Positions 32,421-43,806 of a stretch of DNA of 64,000 nucleotides are shown here, one piece after another. Both the position numbers and the translations under genes were made by a program. Under the pieces are notes generated by a model. The model did not search any database, was not told the origin of the DNA, and saw only the letters and a program-made list of their open reading frames with translations. Numbering within the stretch: the first letter of the stretch is position 1; each line of letters opens with the position of its first letter. Source of the DNA: Turnera subulata (Eukaryota > Streptophyta > Magnoliopsida > Malpighiales > Passifloraceae); assembly GCA_028386065.3 (NCBI GenBank), contig JAKUCV010003596.1, positions 1-64,000 on the forward strand, read 5' to 3'.

Positions 32421-33774
32421 GACGACAGTAAAGAAGCACTGTGTGGGAAGCAACCCACAATTTAAGGTAGTTTTAGTGTTTTGAGTCTTTTATTTTTATT
32501 AATTTTTGTTTTTGTTTTAGAGTCTATGCAGATTGCAAGAAAGAAGGAATTTTTCAAGGAGAGATCAACCACATTAAGGAAGGGTCAAGTCGGATTCTTC
32601 ATCAACTTAAACAGAGAAGCTTTTCTTAAACTCAAACTTTTACTTTTCTGTGTAATTTGTGTGATGATTTGCTTAAGTACTTTGTTGGATTTTATTTGAT
32701 TGATGCATTCACATACATTGAGCACATACCCTTAGGTTCCGATGGCAAGATCATAACAAACTAGGCTAAATTAGAGGAGACAATTTTTAGAATTAGTTTT
32801 TAGGATTTTCTTAATTTTTCTAGCACCCTAGGATTTTTTTCACTTTTTCACAATTCATTAAAAAGATAAAAAAAATAGAAAATCACAAAAAAAAATCAAA
32901 AAAACATTTCAGAAAAACACAAAAAAAAATCGAAAAAACAAAAAAAAATTGGGTGAGGATATACCGATTAGTGCACCGTGGCAGACAAGGAGGACAATTA
33001 GCGCGCCCACGGGCTAGGAAAGGCACACCAACCCGCGCATCAGCAAGCACCAAGGCACGCCAACGCGCAGGTCAGCGCGCACCAACCAACCCGGCCGGAT
33101 GCTCCTACAGGCGCACCAAGCCGCACCCGAGAGGCACCCAGGCGCACCAATAGACGCAATCGCAGGCTAATTCGCAGGCGTGCCAACCAGCATACCCAAA
33201 AGGCACCCTGGCACACCAATCGATGCACCTGAGCGGCACCCAGGCGCACCAATCAACGCACCCGAGGGCACACCCAGGCGCACCAAAGGCACGCCACCGA
33301 CCCGAGAGCAAGGAGGCCATGGCGCAACCGGCTTGGATTTTTTTACCAGCCCCTTTGCAATTTTTTTAGTTAGTCCTAGACCCACCAAAAATATATATAG
33401 GTTAGTATTCCTTTAGTTTTTAGGATTAGGATTTAGTTTTTGTTTTATTTTAATTAGGGATTTTCTAATCCTTAGAGAAATAGGATTCCTAGAGCACACC
33501 CATTTTGAATACTAGTTTGAGGAGGATTCCTAGTACCCATAGGACTTGAAGTCGGCACCAAAACACCCTTTTTCCACCGCCTCGAGAGCCTATAAATACA
33601 CACCCAAACCCCTCTTATTTTTCCACGCCAAAAACATTCAAGCTCTAGACATCCATACACCTAGTGCCGATTTTACTTCCCTAGCACCCTTTAGGTTCTT
33701 CTTTGATTTTTCTTTTCGTCTCCTACCCTCCTTAGCCTTAGTTCAAGAAGACTTTTCCCAAGAGCAACCCTAGG
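32421..33774 (+). other. Athila-2 spacer with G/C-rich repeat and promoter-like TATA
   Basis: No gene. A-rich tracts occur at 32870-32950. 32985-33310 is the counterpart of the G/C-rich repeat of Athila-1 (CAGGCGCACCAA(T)-type units). A TATA box CTATAAATAC (33590-33599) lies about 175 bp before the ORF start and is a candidate internal promoter. A 33365-33540 stretch matches Athila-1 25180-25375 inverted. Confidence 0.7.
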
Positions 33775-34968
33775 ATGGCTAAAACCAACCCTTGCCGACC
33801 CAACTTCACCATCACCGACCATACCCCGCGCTTAATGCCTATGCCTAAGTTTACCGAGTACAATCTGGGATAGATTTCTGAAGCGAATCGCGCTAGGTTT
33901 GACAAGCTGATTAGGAGGCCTCTAATTCCTACGAGGTACATCGATTTTGAGGTGGTTGAATGTTACAATCTTGAGGAGCCGATAGGCAAGTACCTTGCCA
34001 ACATTGGACTAGTCGATTTTTGCAAGATTAAGGAGCCGTCATACGAGGAGCTTACTTATAAGTTTCTTGCTACTTTTGGGTATGACGTGGATCTCAAGGA
34101 CATTTATGACCCCGGCTATGTCAAGTTTCGGCTTGCATGGAAAGATTATTAGATGAGCTTAATTGATTTCAACAAGATTTTTTGTTTTGATGCCGAAGGA
34201 TGGCGAGTTCCTAACTGTGGCTTTAATGCAAGTGTCATGTGGAAGACACTTTGCAGTACTTCATATGCGCGCCTGAATGGCTTAGCTAATAACTTGTGCA
34301 TTAAGAAAAATGCACTGAGGTATTTACACAGAGTTTTGGCACACTTTTTTTGTGGAAGAACCAAAGATGCACACAAGGTGCAATGTGATGAGCTTTTTGT
34401 ACTCTACTGCATGGTACACGGGTACAAACTCAATGGAGGACTTTGGTTGCTGCAGAATTTCGCTCATATTTGCAAAGAAGAAGGCAAGATAGCATGTGGA
34501 GGGCTGATCACTCATATTGCGAAATTCTTAGGAATTAACCTAGATCCCTACACTTTGACCCCTTATAACCCCGCACTTGAGACTGTGCATAAGCATGTTG
34601 CCGCAGCTATGACCCTAGAACTCCATGAACCCATTGATCCATATCCTTTTAGTGATGAGGAAGAGGTTGATGAGGAATGCTTTTGTGTTAGCACACAACC
34701 GATCCACCGTAAGCCACCATTGTACACATCATCTATGGAATCCGATTCCTCCAACATGTTCGACTTTCTCATGGGATGGAAAGCTCAAGTCGATGGCATC
34801 GCCAATCTCAACAAGACCACCAGCAAATTACTCTCCTAAATGGATAAGTTGGTTGACATTGTTGATAAGTTAGGGAGAGTCATGTGCAGAAAATTGGATG
34901 AATAAGAGAAGACCATCGCGCAACTTAGGAAGAAGCTAGAGAACATAGAGAACAAACTTGCCGAGTAG
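33775..34968 (+). pseudogene. Athila-2 downstream ORF (ATHILA ORF-1 family-like), four in-frame stops
   Basis: Begins MAKTNPCRPNFTITDHTPR at 33775 and ends at the stop 34966-34968, about 398 codons, with stops at 33871-33873, 34150-34152, near 34837 and near 34903. It contains YNLEEPIGKYLANIGLVDF, YDVDLKDIYDPGYVKFRL, VQCDELFVLYCMVHGYKLNG and FLGINLDPYTLTP. An acidic linker and a heptad-like coiled-coil tail (KLVDIVDKL, TIAQLRKKLENIENKLAE) follow. It lies downstream of pol, where Athila elements keep an extra env-like gene; I see no convincing signal peptide or membrane segment here. The start follows a TATA box and matches the Athila-1 copy. Confidence 0.78.
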
Positions 34969-36372
34969 TTTCATGCATCATCATTCTATGTGTTGTGTTT
35001 TTATTGCTTAATGTCTTTACTTTTATAAGATGCAGTAAATGCTAGTCATCCTCGTGGCAATTTTAATTTCATGTCTATTGTGTTTAATTTTAGTGTCATG
35101 AACACCTAGTGGCAATGCAATTTCGATTTCTCTATCTCTCTTACGGTTGATTCTTACTTTCTCTCCTACTTGGATCATCTTTTGTTATGTGCAATACATG
35201 TTTCAATCTAAGTTTGAGGAGAGTGCCTCTCCTATGTGCCTACCTTTTTATCCTTTGTTTCTTTTCTTTCTTGGCCAATGAGGACATTGTCCGACTTAAG
35301 TTTGAGGAGGGGAAACAAATTTCTTTGCAATTTGTTTTGTTTTTGCTTGTTTAGTGTCAATAAAGAACATGTTCTTGACTTTAATATATTGAGTATGCGT
35401 ATTTTTTATTCTTGATTACTTAGTAAAAAGCCATCACTTTTGACTTTAATTGTTTTCAAATTTTTTTTCAACTTTTGTTTTCACAATTTTTTTTCAAATT
35501 TTTTTCCAAAAAAAGAAACTGACAAAAAAATAAAAAATTTTAAAAAAATACCAAAAAGATTTTTCTTTGTTTTTCAAATTGTTTTCAAACCCACTATTCT
35601 ATGTTCAAGATGATTTTGTTGATGGATAACCAAGAGAGTTACTTTGAGTTTTTGAAATCTTTTTCTTTTAGATGCAAGAAGTTTGATTTTTGATTGATCT
35701 TGCGTTCATGCTTAGTTATGATGAATTCATGTAAGTTCTAGCATTCTTTGCCTAGCATTTTTCGACACCCTATGCATTGTTTTTCAAAATTTTTGACGTC
35801 ACATATATGTCCTAGAACAAGTTTTCAGAACTTTTCAAAGCGAATTTTTCTCATAGATGCTCAGTGAAAGAGAAGATTTAGGCATTCTTTGTTTAAACCT
35901 ACAAGCCAATAAAAAGCCTACCCTTTATTATTATCCTTTGTTAACCCCTTTGAGCCTAAATCATGGTAGCTAATTTTTCTTTCTTTACCCATATTTACCC
36001 ACCTTTAACCCCTTTAAAGCTTATAGCTGCCATTCTTTTCTTTCATTATCCATACCCTATTTTCCAAAGTTCCTTAAGAGATTTTTTTTTCTATGTTTTT
36101 ATCAAGACTTTTTCTATAATAAGTGCAATTGTACCGTACCTTTTCACATCCAAGAAGATCTATGCATTGAAGATGTTTGCACTTCGAAATGTTTCAAGTA
36201 CGTTATGGAATGTCAAGTGCAGAAAAAAAAAAGGAGGAAAAAAAATCGACAAAGTCAATTCAAAAAAAAAAGAAAGAAAAATCCAAAGAAATCCAAAAAA
36301 GATGGAAATTGTGCAATCAATGTTCCAGAAACAAGTTGAATTTTCTTTTGATGATCACATGATGGACGTTAC
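34969..36372 (+). other. Athila-2 3' UTR, left part
   Basis: No gene supported; AT-rich with T- and A-runs (35460-35560, 36220-36300). The open frame 35963-36448 runs across the Tat-2 border and has no recognisable content. Ends in GTTAC (36368-36372), the Tat-2 target duplication. Confidence 0.65.
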
Positions 36373-37959
36373 TGTGAATACACAATTCAAAATCACTTGG
36401 GCCTATTCACCTAATCCTTTCACCTTCTTCTTCAAGTCAATCCCATAGCATTGGAGTCGCCACCCAAGTTTTATTAAGGACAAAACTTGGGAAAAACCTT
36501 GATATGACTCCTTTAGGCTACATGGTCATGGCGAACCAAAGTTACGGGATCGGGGGTTCGTCACAGATGGGAAGGTGTTAGGCACCCATCCATGTTGGGT
36601 CGAGACAATGTGCAATTATGAAATGCAAATGTGCCTGGTGCAAGTGTGCGGGTGTGGAAAGTAAAGAGAAAGGGAGAAGAAGAAGATTTGGCTTGCATCT
36701 CGTTGTAAGACCGAGATCACCTACGTACCCGAGTGATCGGGGTCAAAGCCACGTAGTTCTAAACATGGCACAAATCAGCCACTTACATCATTAAAAGCAT
36801 CAGCATGTAATCAACAAAGATCAATCAAAAGAGAGGGTTTAGTGTTACCTCTTGTAGCCCTCCTCTAGCTCCTTGCAATGGGTTGAGTTCTACACCCACC
36901 TTCTTGCCACTTCTAAGCTCTATGGTTGATCCTTTTCTTGACCTCTCCTCACTGAACCACTGCTAATGTCACCCACGAAAATCCTCCAGAGTTTCTGCCT
37001 AAAGAATGTATTTCTAAGCTTGGAGAAGTAGAGTTTCTCCAAGCATTCAAGGCTTATAGGTGTGTATGTGAGAAAAATGTGTCCCCCTCTGAAATGTGTG
37101 TGAGGGGTCCTATTTATAGTGTTCTGGGAAGCCTAGGGGCGTGGACCTACTTAATGGTGAAGATTACGCCCGAAACTCTAGTCCAAAACTGCGTAGGATC
37201 GAATTAGGAACAAAATCTGCAAAAATCGGAGAATCTGGGCACCTATGACCGCTGCTGTCGGCGATCATTCAACGGCGGTCATGTGGGGATGATTGCCAGC
37301 ACCTGGCAGTCGTCGCGAGAGGACCGCCGGTCACCCCTCGTGCCCCCCGTTCTTACCTTTTTCGGCCTCTGATCCCCCTAATTTAGCCCTGATTTGATCC
37401 TACCACATAATTAACCCCTAATCAACCCAGAATCACTCAATTACTTGATTATCACTCCCCTAAATTATTCCATAACGGATTGTTTATAACTTAATGCCTA
37501 CTTCATACTAAATCATACCAAAAACAACATTTTTACATGAATGATGATTTAGCTCTGATTTTTGTGGAAAATCATAGCTAAAATTATCCTGCAAGAAATG
37601 TGTTAATGGGCTGGGTAAACTCTGGAGAATCCATTTACTTGGACCCTTAAACCCATTCCTAACCCAAAAATCATCTCAATATAATTGGGTTAAAAATAAC
37701 TAAAAGAGCCCAAGTAATACAATGAAATGTATTTTAATGTGAATAAACCTTACTATATGTTTTACCCTAAGATTAAATCATCTTATTAATCCTAAGGTTT
37801 AGATGCACAAAGGTTTAGATTACCAAAATACATTAATTCTACTAAATTAAATTCTTATTATATCATAACTCAAAATCAGATCATCTCACTAACCTCAAGT
37901 TAAGCATGTTTTGGAATTTAGTTCTAGTAAAATATTCGTGGGTCAAATTTGGATGTTCA
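36373..37959 (-). repeat. Tat-2 3' LTR
   Basis: Starts (plus strand) TGTGAATACACAATTC and runs to GGATGTTCA. On the minus strand TATA ACTATAAATAGGACC lies at about 37106-37120, with the GGCGGTCAT/ATGACCGC cluster about 130-210 bp upstream of it (37245-37330). The polypurine tract CAACGAGGGGCATCTT (minus strand, 37975-37960) abuts it. Its partner is 53508-55080. Confidence 0.85.
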
Positions 37960-38089
37960 AAGATGCCCCTCGTTGATGAGTCCTTAGGAACTACGGACAA
38001 AACAACGTAAGACAGGAACCACCAAATTTGAGTGATGAATGTGTGGCGCGTGTCAAGTTTTGGAGCATTCCATGCTCCTCTCCGGGAAT

Positions 38090-38690
38090 CATCTCATCCT
38101 GGAGCTTTGAGGGACGGGCCCTCGGATTCTGGGAATCATCTCATCCCAAGGTGATAGAATCATCTCATCTATCGGGTGGTCGACAAGGAATACTCCCATC
38201 CTTGTCTGCTGGGTTTTGTCTTGGGAATCATCTCATCCCAAGACAATAGAATCATCTCGGCTATCAACAAGGAATACTCCCATCCTTGTCAGGGGTTTTG
38301 TCTTGGGAATTATCGCATCCCAAGACAACAGAATCATCTCATCTATCAACAAGGAATACTCCCATCCTTGTCAGCTGGGTTTTGACTTGGGAATCATCCC
38401 ATCCCAAGACGATGGAATCATCTCATCTATCAACAAGGAATACGCCCATCCTTGTCAGCTGGGTTTTGACTGGAATCATCTCATCCCAAGACGATTGAGT
38501 CATCTCATCTATCAACAAGGAATACGCCATCCTTGTCAACTAGGTTTTGACTTGGAAATCATCTCATTCCAATACGATAGAGTCATCTCATCTATCGACA
38601 ATGAATACTCCCATTCTTGTCAGCTGGGATTTGACTTGGGAATCTTCTCATCCCAAGTCTCGGGAATCATCTCATCCTGATTGGAGTCGC
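38090..38690. repeat. 82-84-bp tandem repeat in Tat-2 3' UTR
   Basis: About six to seven copies of a unit containing GGGAATCATCTCATCCCAAG and CAACAAGGAATACTCCCATC. The ACAAGGAA anchor recurs at about 38183, 38267, 38349, 38433, 38515 and 38598. The frames that stay open through it are an effect of the repeat. Confidence 0.9.
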
Positions 38691-39270
38691 CATCTGATTT
38701 TCGTCAAAAAATGCCGTCTCACGGCTTGGCTATCTAGTCTATGGGCATCTCATGCCCCTACCATTGTCTAAGATGTCGCTTCAAGACTGTGTCATCTATG
38801 TCTCGGGCATCACATGCCCCCACATCTCCACATCGTGGCTTGGTTGTCGGGAATCGTCTTGTCCGAAAGTTTGATTTTGCGTGTATCGTGCACACGGCCT
38901 TGGTTTTCCTCATGTGTTTCACCCATCATTAAGTGTAAAAGGGCTTGCTGTAAAGCCCATGGTAAGTTATGCACACACGACACATTTTCTATTACAAAAG
39001 CAAGTAAACGTCAATAGATGCCCCTTAAACAGTTTGATCCTAGCAACTGGGTATATCTTCTCCCTTTCTTCTCTCTTTTTTTTAATTTCTCTCCCCTAGT
39101 CTCTCCCCTAGTCTTTCTCTCTCTACCCCCCACAAATTTTCCTGAATTGTTTTCGGAATTTTCCAGACGGGCTCAATCTGACGACCCGGCGGTCATGTGA
39201 GCGAATGGTCGCCGCCTTCCAGCGGTCTTACACTGATGACCACCGGCAATGGCGGTCTTCACGAAATGAC
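38691..39270. other. Tat-2 3' UTR / upstream region of the antisense gene
   Basis: No gene. 39175-39265 holds a cluster of GGCGGTCAT- and GATGACC-type motifs like that in Tat LTRs. It ends in ATGAC (39266-39270), the copia-1 target duplication. Before copia-1 inserted, this was contiguous with 46959 onward. Confidence 0.65.
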
Positions 39271-40785
39271 TGTAAGTATCCGGGCATGGAAACTTGACAA
39301 TCAAGTGCAGCGGAAAGACCCGGAAACTTTGGAGGATCCAAGTGAAGCAACTAAATCGAACAATAAAATGAACATACCTGAAACGGTTAGGATCTTTCAC
39401 CTAACTGAAGAACCAAATCAGCTAGAGCCGGAAGGATATCCTGCTCCTCTACGTGTTTCCACACGAACCGTTAATCACCGGCCGGAATCGTCTCACGATC
39501 TCCAACCCCGAGCACTCCCGAACCGTGGTGCTAGCTACGGATTTCCGGGAGCTATGTGGTGTTTGATGTGTTCTACTTTTTTTTTCAAAGAATGGGTGTG
39601 AGTGTGTTCTTTTCAAAACTGAAACCTCTCACTCTCAAGTCTGAAAATTCTGATGGCCATAGCAAAGTGAGCACACACTAATCAGATTATTCACACCCAC
39701 TAATCCCACTCAAAAAAGTGTTAGACAATGGCCAACACACTTGGCCATCATGATTAGCCTTTTGTCCAATCATGTCTCCACTAGTGCTAATGGGATTACA
39801 CATCACTTGGCACCAGGTTTGGCTCAATAATTCTGACAATTATTGAATCAAACCAGCCCAAAACGATCCTGGACCAACCATGGTCCAACCATAAACCAGT
39901 TGAACCACGATCCAACCATGGTTCAACCACCTGCTCGAATCAACGGTTCTATGTGTGTGACCCTGTAGGCACTTGTAACGTTCGGCAATAATTGTAAAAT
40001 CTCATTTTACAATTATAAGCAAAGAGCGGCGTCTAGCAACAAATCATTGCTACCCGAACGACAAGATCAGTACTGATTCTATATGCCTCGGAACATGTCA
40101 TCGTCCTTTCGTCCCATTATCAAGATTAAACACGAGACATGGAATATGTCAATCTCGCATATGTTCAATCTTAGTTTCTTGATCCCCGAGTTAACTGTGT
40201 AAAACGGATACTCATGATATCACCATATCATATATTCCGAGCATGGCCATGCATTTAACAGTTCAACTCTATCAAGAAGCCCATCTGATAATATACCCGT
40301 TATATGAGTCGGACGAATCCCATCTTGATCAATCAAAACCCACTACACATTTATCATATACCAAATGATTACCCTTAAGACCACCCAGTTACGGATGACT
40401 AGGAATAATATCAAAGTATACGACTCATATGCTGGGAACCTTGATGATCTCAGGTCTAAGGACAATACATATAAGAACCACAAATGACAATCATATAACA
40501 TTCCATGTAGGGTTCTTATGTGGGTCGGTCCAGTCCACAAGTTCTCTAACTTGTACCCGTATGTAGAATTAATATCTCATATAATTCTCAACATACGCTA
40601 GTCTTAATTTATTATTACAACCCATCCATAATAATAATCGACTAGGGACATTTAAGAATACAAAATATTCTAGGGTTATAAATTTGTGCAAGCGATTATC
40701 TCAGAATCATATTTATTGGAATAACCTTAATGTATATACATGACTACAATCATCCATTGATTGGCTTTTGGGCATACTACTAACA
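39271..40785 (-). repeat. copia-1 3' LTR
   Basis: 1515 bp, plus-strand borders TGTAAGTATCCGGG...ACTACTAACA. It carries 15 bp (around CAAATCAGCTAGAGC) that the other LTR lacks, plus scattered substitutions. Confidence 0.92.
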
Positions 40786-40875
40786 ATCTCCCACTTGCAC
40801 TAAAGCCAATCATCCATGTATCTAATACCAATGGATGTTGCATGACCATCATGCTTCCGTTGGTGGCTTTTGGGC

Positions 40876-43806
40876 ATACTACTAACAATCTCCTAAGTCC
40901 TTCATCGAGAAATTCTTCCCTAACCAAGTCTTTGCAGACTGTAGCGTCGGAATATCATTCCCAGTGAGTAGAATGTCATCAACATACAACAACAAGAAAA
41001 CAATAATGCTCCCACTAACCTTCTTGTAAACACATGGTTCATCTTCGTTTTTAGTGAAACCAAACTCTTTGATCACTTCATTAAAACGAAGATTCCAACT
41101 CTTAGAAGCTTGCTTCAATCCATAAATGGATCACTGCAACTTGCATACCATATTAGCATTCTCTGGATCGACAAAACCTTCAGGTTGTGTCATGTACACA
41201 TCCTCTAAAAAATTTCCGTTAAGGAAAGCGGTTTTGACATCCATTAGCCATATCTCATAATCATAGTATGCCGCTATAGCCAATAGAATCTGGATGGATT
41301 TAACCATGACAACTGGCGAGAAAGTCTCATCACAGTCAATACCATGAACTTGTTTGAAAACTTTCACAACCAATCACCCTTTATAGGTAATCACATTACC
41401 ATCCATGTCGGTCTTTTTCTTAAAGACCCACTTGCACCCTATGGGTTTTACCCCTTCGGGTGGATCAACCAAGGTCCATACCTTGTTTTGATACATGGAT
41501 TCCATTTCCGAATTCATGGCTTCTAGCCACTTCTTGGAGTCCGGACCCGTAATGGCCTGCTGATAGGAAGTGGGCTCATCCTCATCTATGAGCATCACAT
41601 CTCCATTATGAGTCATAAGAAATCCATATCTCTCAGGCTCATACCGAATCCTATCCGACCTACGCGGTCCATGTGTTATAGGTGCAGGATTCTCATCCAC
41701 AACATCTTGTGGTTCCTGTCCTTGTTCCATCTCGGCCTCTAGATCTCGAACTTCTTCGAGTTCTATTTTCCTCCCACTGATTCTTCTAGAAATAAATTCT
41801 CTTTCTAGAAAAATAGCAGTCCGAGCAACAAACTCTTTGTGCTCTAAAGGATTATAGAAATAATACCCTTTAGTTTCCTTAGGGTATCCTACAAAGAGGC
41901 ACTTGTTTGGGCCCGAGTTTATCTGATGCTTCACGTCTCACGTAAGCCTCACAACCCCAAATTCTCATAAAAGAAAAATTGGGACGCTTCCCAGTCCATA
42001 TCTCATATGGTGTCTTTTCGACCGATTTAGATGGAACACAGTTAAGTGTAAAAGCAACACTCAATAATGCATGCCCCCAAAATGAAGAAGGAAGGTCAGC
42101 TTGACTCATCGTAGAACGAACCATGTCTAACAAAGTTCTGTTCCTCCTTTCGGACACACCATTCCATTGAGGTGTTCCTGGTGGAGTAAGTTGTGATACT
42201 ATACCACAATCCTTTAGATGATCAAGAAAATCTTGGCTTAAGTATTCACCACCTCGATCAGATCGAAGCATCTTAATACTCTTGCCGAGTTGATTCTGTA
42301 CTTCATTCTTGAATTCTTTGAACTTTTCAAAGGATTCTGACTTGTGTCTCATTAGATACACATAGCCATATCTACTGTAATCATCAGTAAATGTAATAAA
42401 GTATTGAAAACCACCTCTAGCCTATGTAGACATAGGTCCGCATACATCAGAATGTATTAGACCTAACAAGTCTGAAGCTCTTTCTCCTTTACCAGTAAAG
42501 GGAGCTTTCCTCATTTTGCCTAATAAACATGACTCACATGTCTCATATGATTCAAAATCAAATGAGTCTAAAAGTCCATTTTTATGGAGTTTAGCAATAC
42601 GAGTCTCATTTATATGGCCCAAACGACAATGCCAAAGATAGGTTTCATTAGAATCGTTCATTCTAACCTTCTTCGTATTAACGTTATAGATAGGCGTTTC
42701 TTGGTTTAAAACATACAAATCATTGCTCAAATATGCACCACCATAATAAAAATCATTGAAATAAATAGAACAACAATTGTTCTTTATTACAAATGAAAAA
42801 CTTTTCTTGTCTAGACAAGATACAGAAATCAAATTTCTGCTTATGGTAGGTACATAATAACAATCGTCCAGTTCTAAAACCAAACCACTCGGTAAGGATA
42901 GATAGTAAGTTCCTACGGCTAATGCAGCAACTCTTGCTCCATTTCCAACACGTAGGTCTATCTCACCCTTTGCCAATCTCCTACTCTTTCTTAGTTCCTG
43001 CACATTTACACAAATGTGAGAACCACATCCGGTTTCTAATACCCATGATGCAGAGATAGAGATATTAGCTTCTATAACGAAAATACCTGAAGTGGAAGTC
43101 TCACTTCCCTTCCTTTTCTTCACCTCTTCAAGGTAAATAGGGCAGTTGTGCTTCCAATGGCTCGGTTTATTGCAATGGAAACAATGTCCTTCCTTTGCAA
43201 TACAACCCTTGGGTTTCAGCACTTGTGAAGAAGATGCACCAAACTTTTTGGCAAATTTCTTCACCTTGCCTTTTCCCTTTCCCTTGCTACTTCCAACCAT
43301 CGTAATGCTGTTGGATTTGTATGCCTTCGTCTGTTGCTCAGTTGTTCCTAACATTTTGAGCAACTCAGACAAGGATTTGTCAAGATGATTCATATTGAAG
43401 TTTATGACAAATTGGTTGTAACTGTCCGGCAACAATTGTAGGACTAGATCAACAGCCAACTCCTTTTGCAAAGGAAAACCAAGACCCTCAAGGCTCTCAA
43501 TGTATCCAATCATTTTGAGCACATGAGGTCTAACGGGTGATGACTCGGCCATCTTGCATTGGAACAACGCCTTAGAGGTCTCGTACCTCTCATGCCTTGC
43601 TTGCTCATCAAAGAGCATCTTTAGGTGTTCGATCATATCGAACGCCCCCATGTTCTCATGTTGCTTCTGAAGCCCAGATTCCATGGCTATTAGTATAAGA
43701 CATGCGACATCTAATGCATCATCAAGATGCTTCTTATAAGCATACCATACTGCCCTAGGAGCATTAGGCGCCGGTTCATTCGGAACAGGCCCATCAAGGA
43801 CATACT
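40876..43806 (-). pseudogene. copia-1 gag-pol, frameshifts, stops and 3' deletion
   Basis: The gag starts in sequence equivalent to LDGPVPNEPAPNAPRA and includes ESGLQKQHENMGAFDMIEHL and a zinc knuckle CFHCNKPSHWKHNC. Protease has WVLETGCGSHIC, with Glu where DTG has Asp. A GAG-pre-integrase motif (LWHCRLGHINETRI) leads to integrase (SDVCGPM, a TAG at 42422-42424, RSDRGGEYLSQDF, WNGVSERRNRTLLDM). A frameshift lies near 41910. RT covers KWLEAMNSEMESM, CKWVFKKKTDMDG, DVKTAFLNGNFLEDVYM and the catalytic LLYVDDILL, with stops at 41374 and 41131. It stops abruptly at FSMKDLG (~40882): the rest of RT and all RNase H are deleted. Confidence 0.9.

Noticed and set aside
38028..38771. Repeated peptides NTPILVSW.../YSHPCQLGF across 38028-38771
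   Set aside because: Three frames stay open together because an 84-bp unit is a multiple of three; this is repeat structure, not selection.
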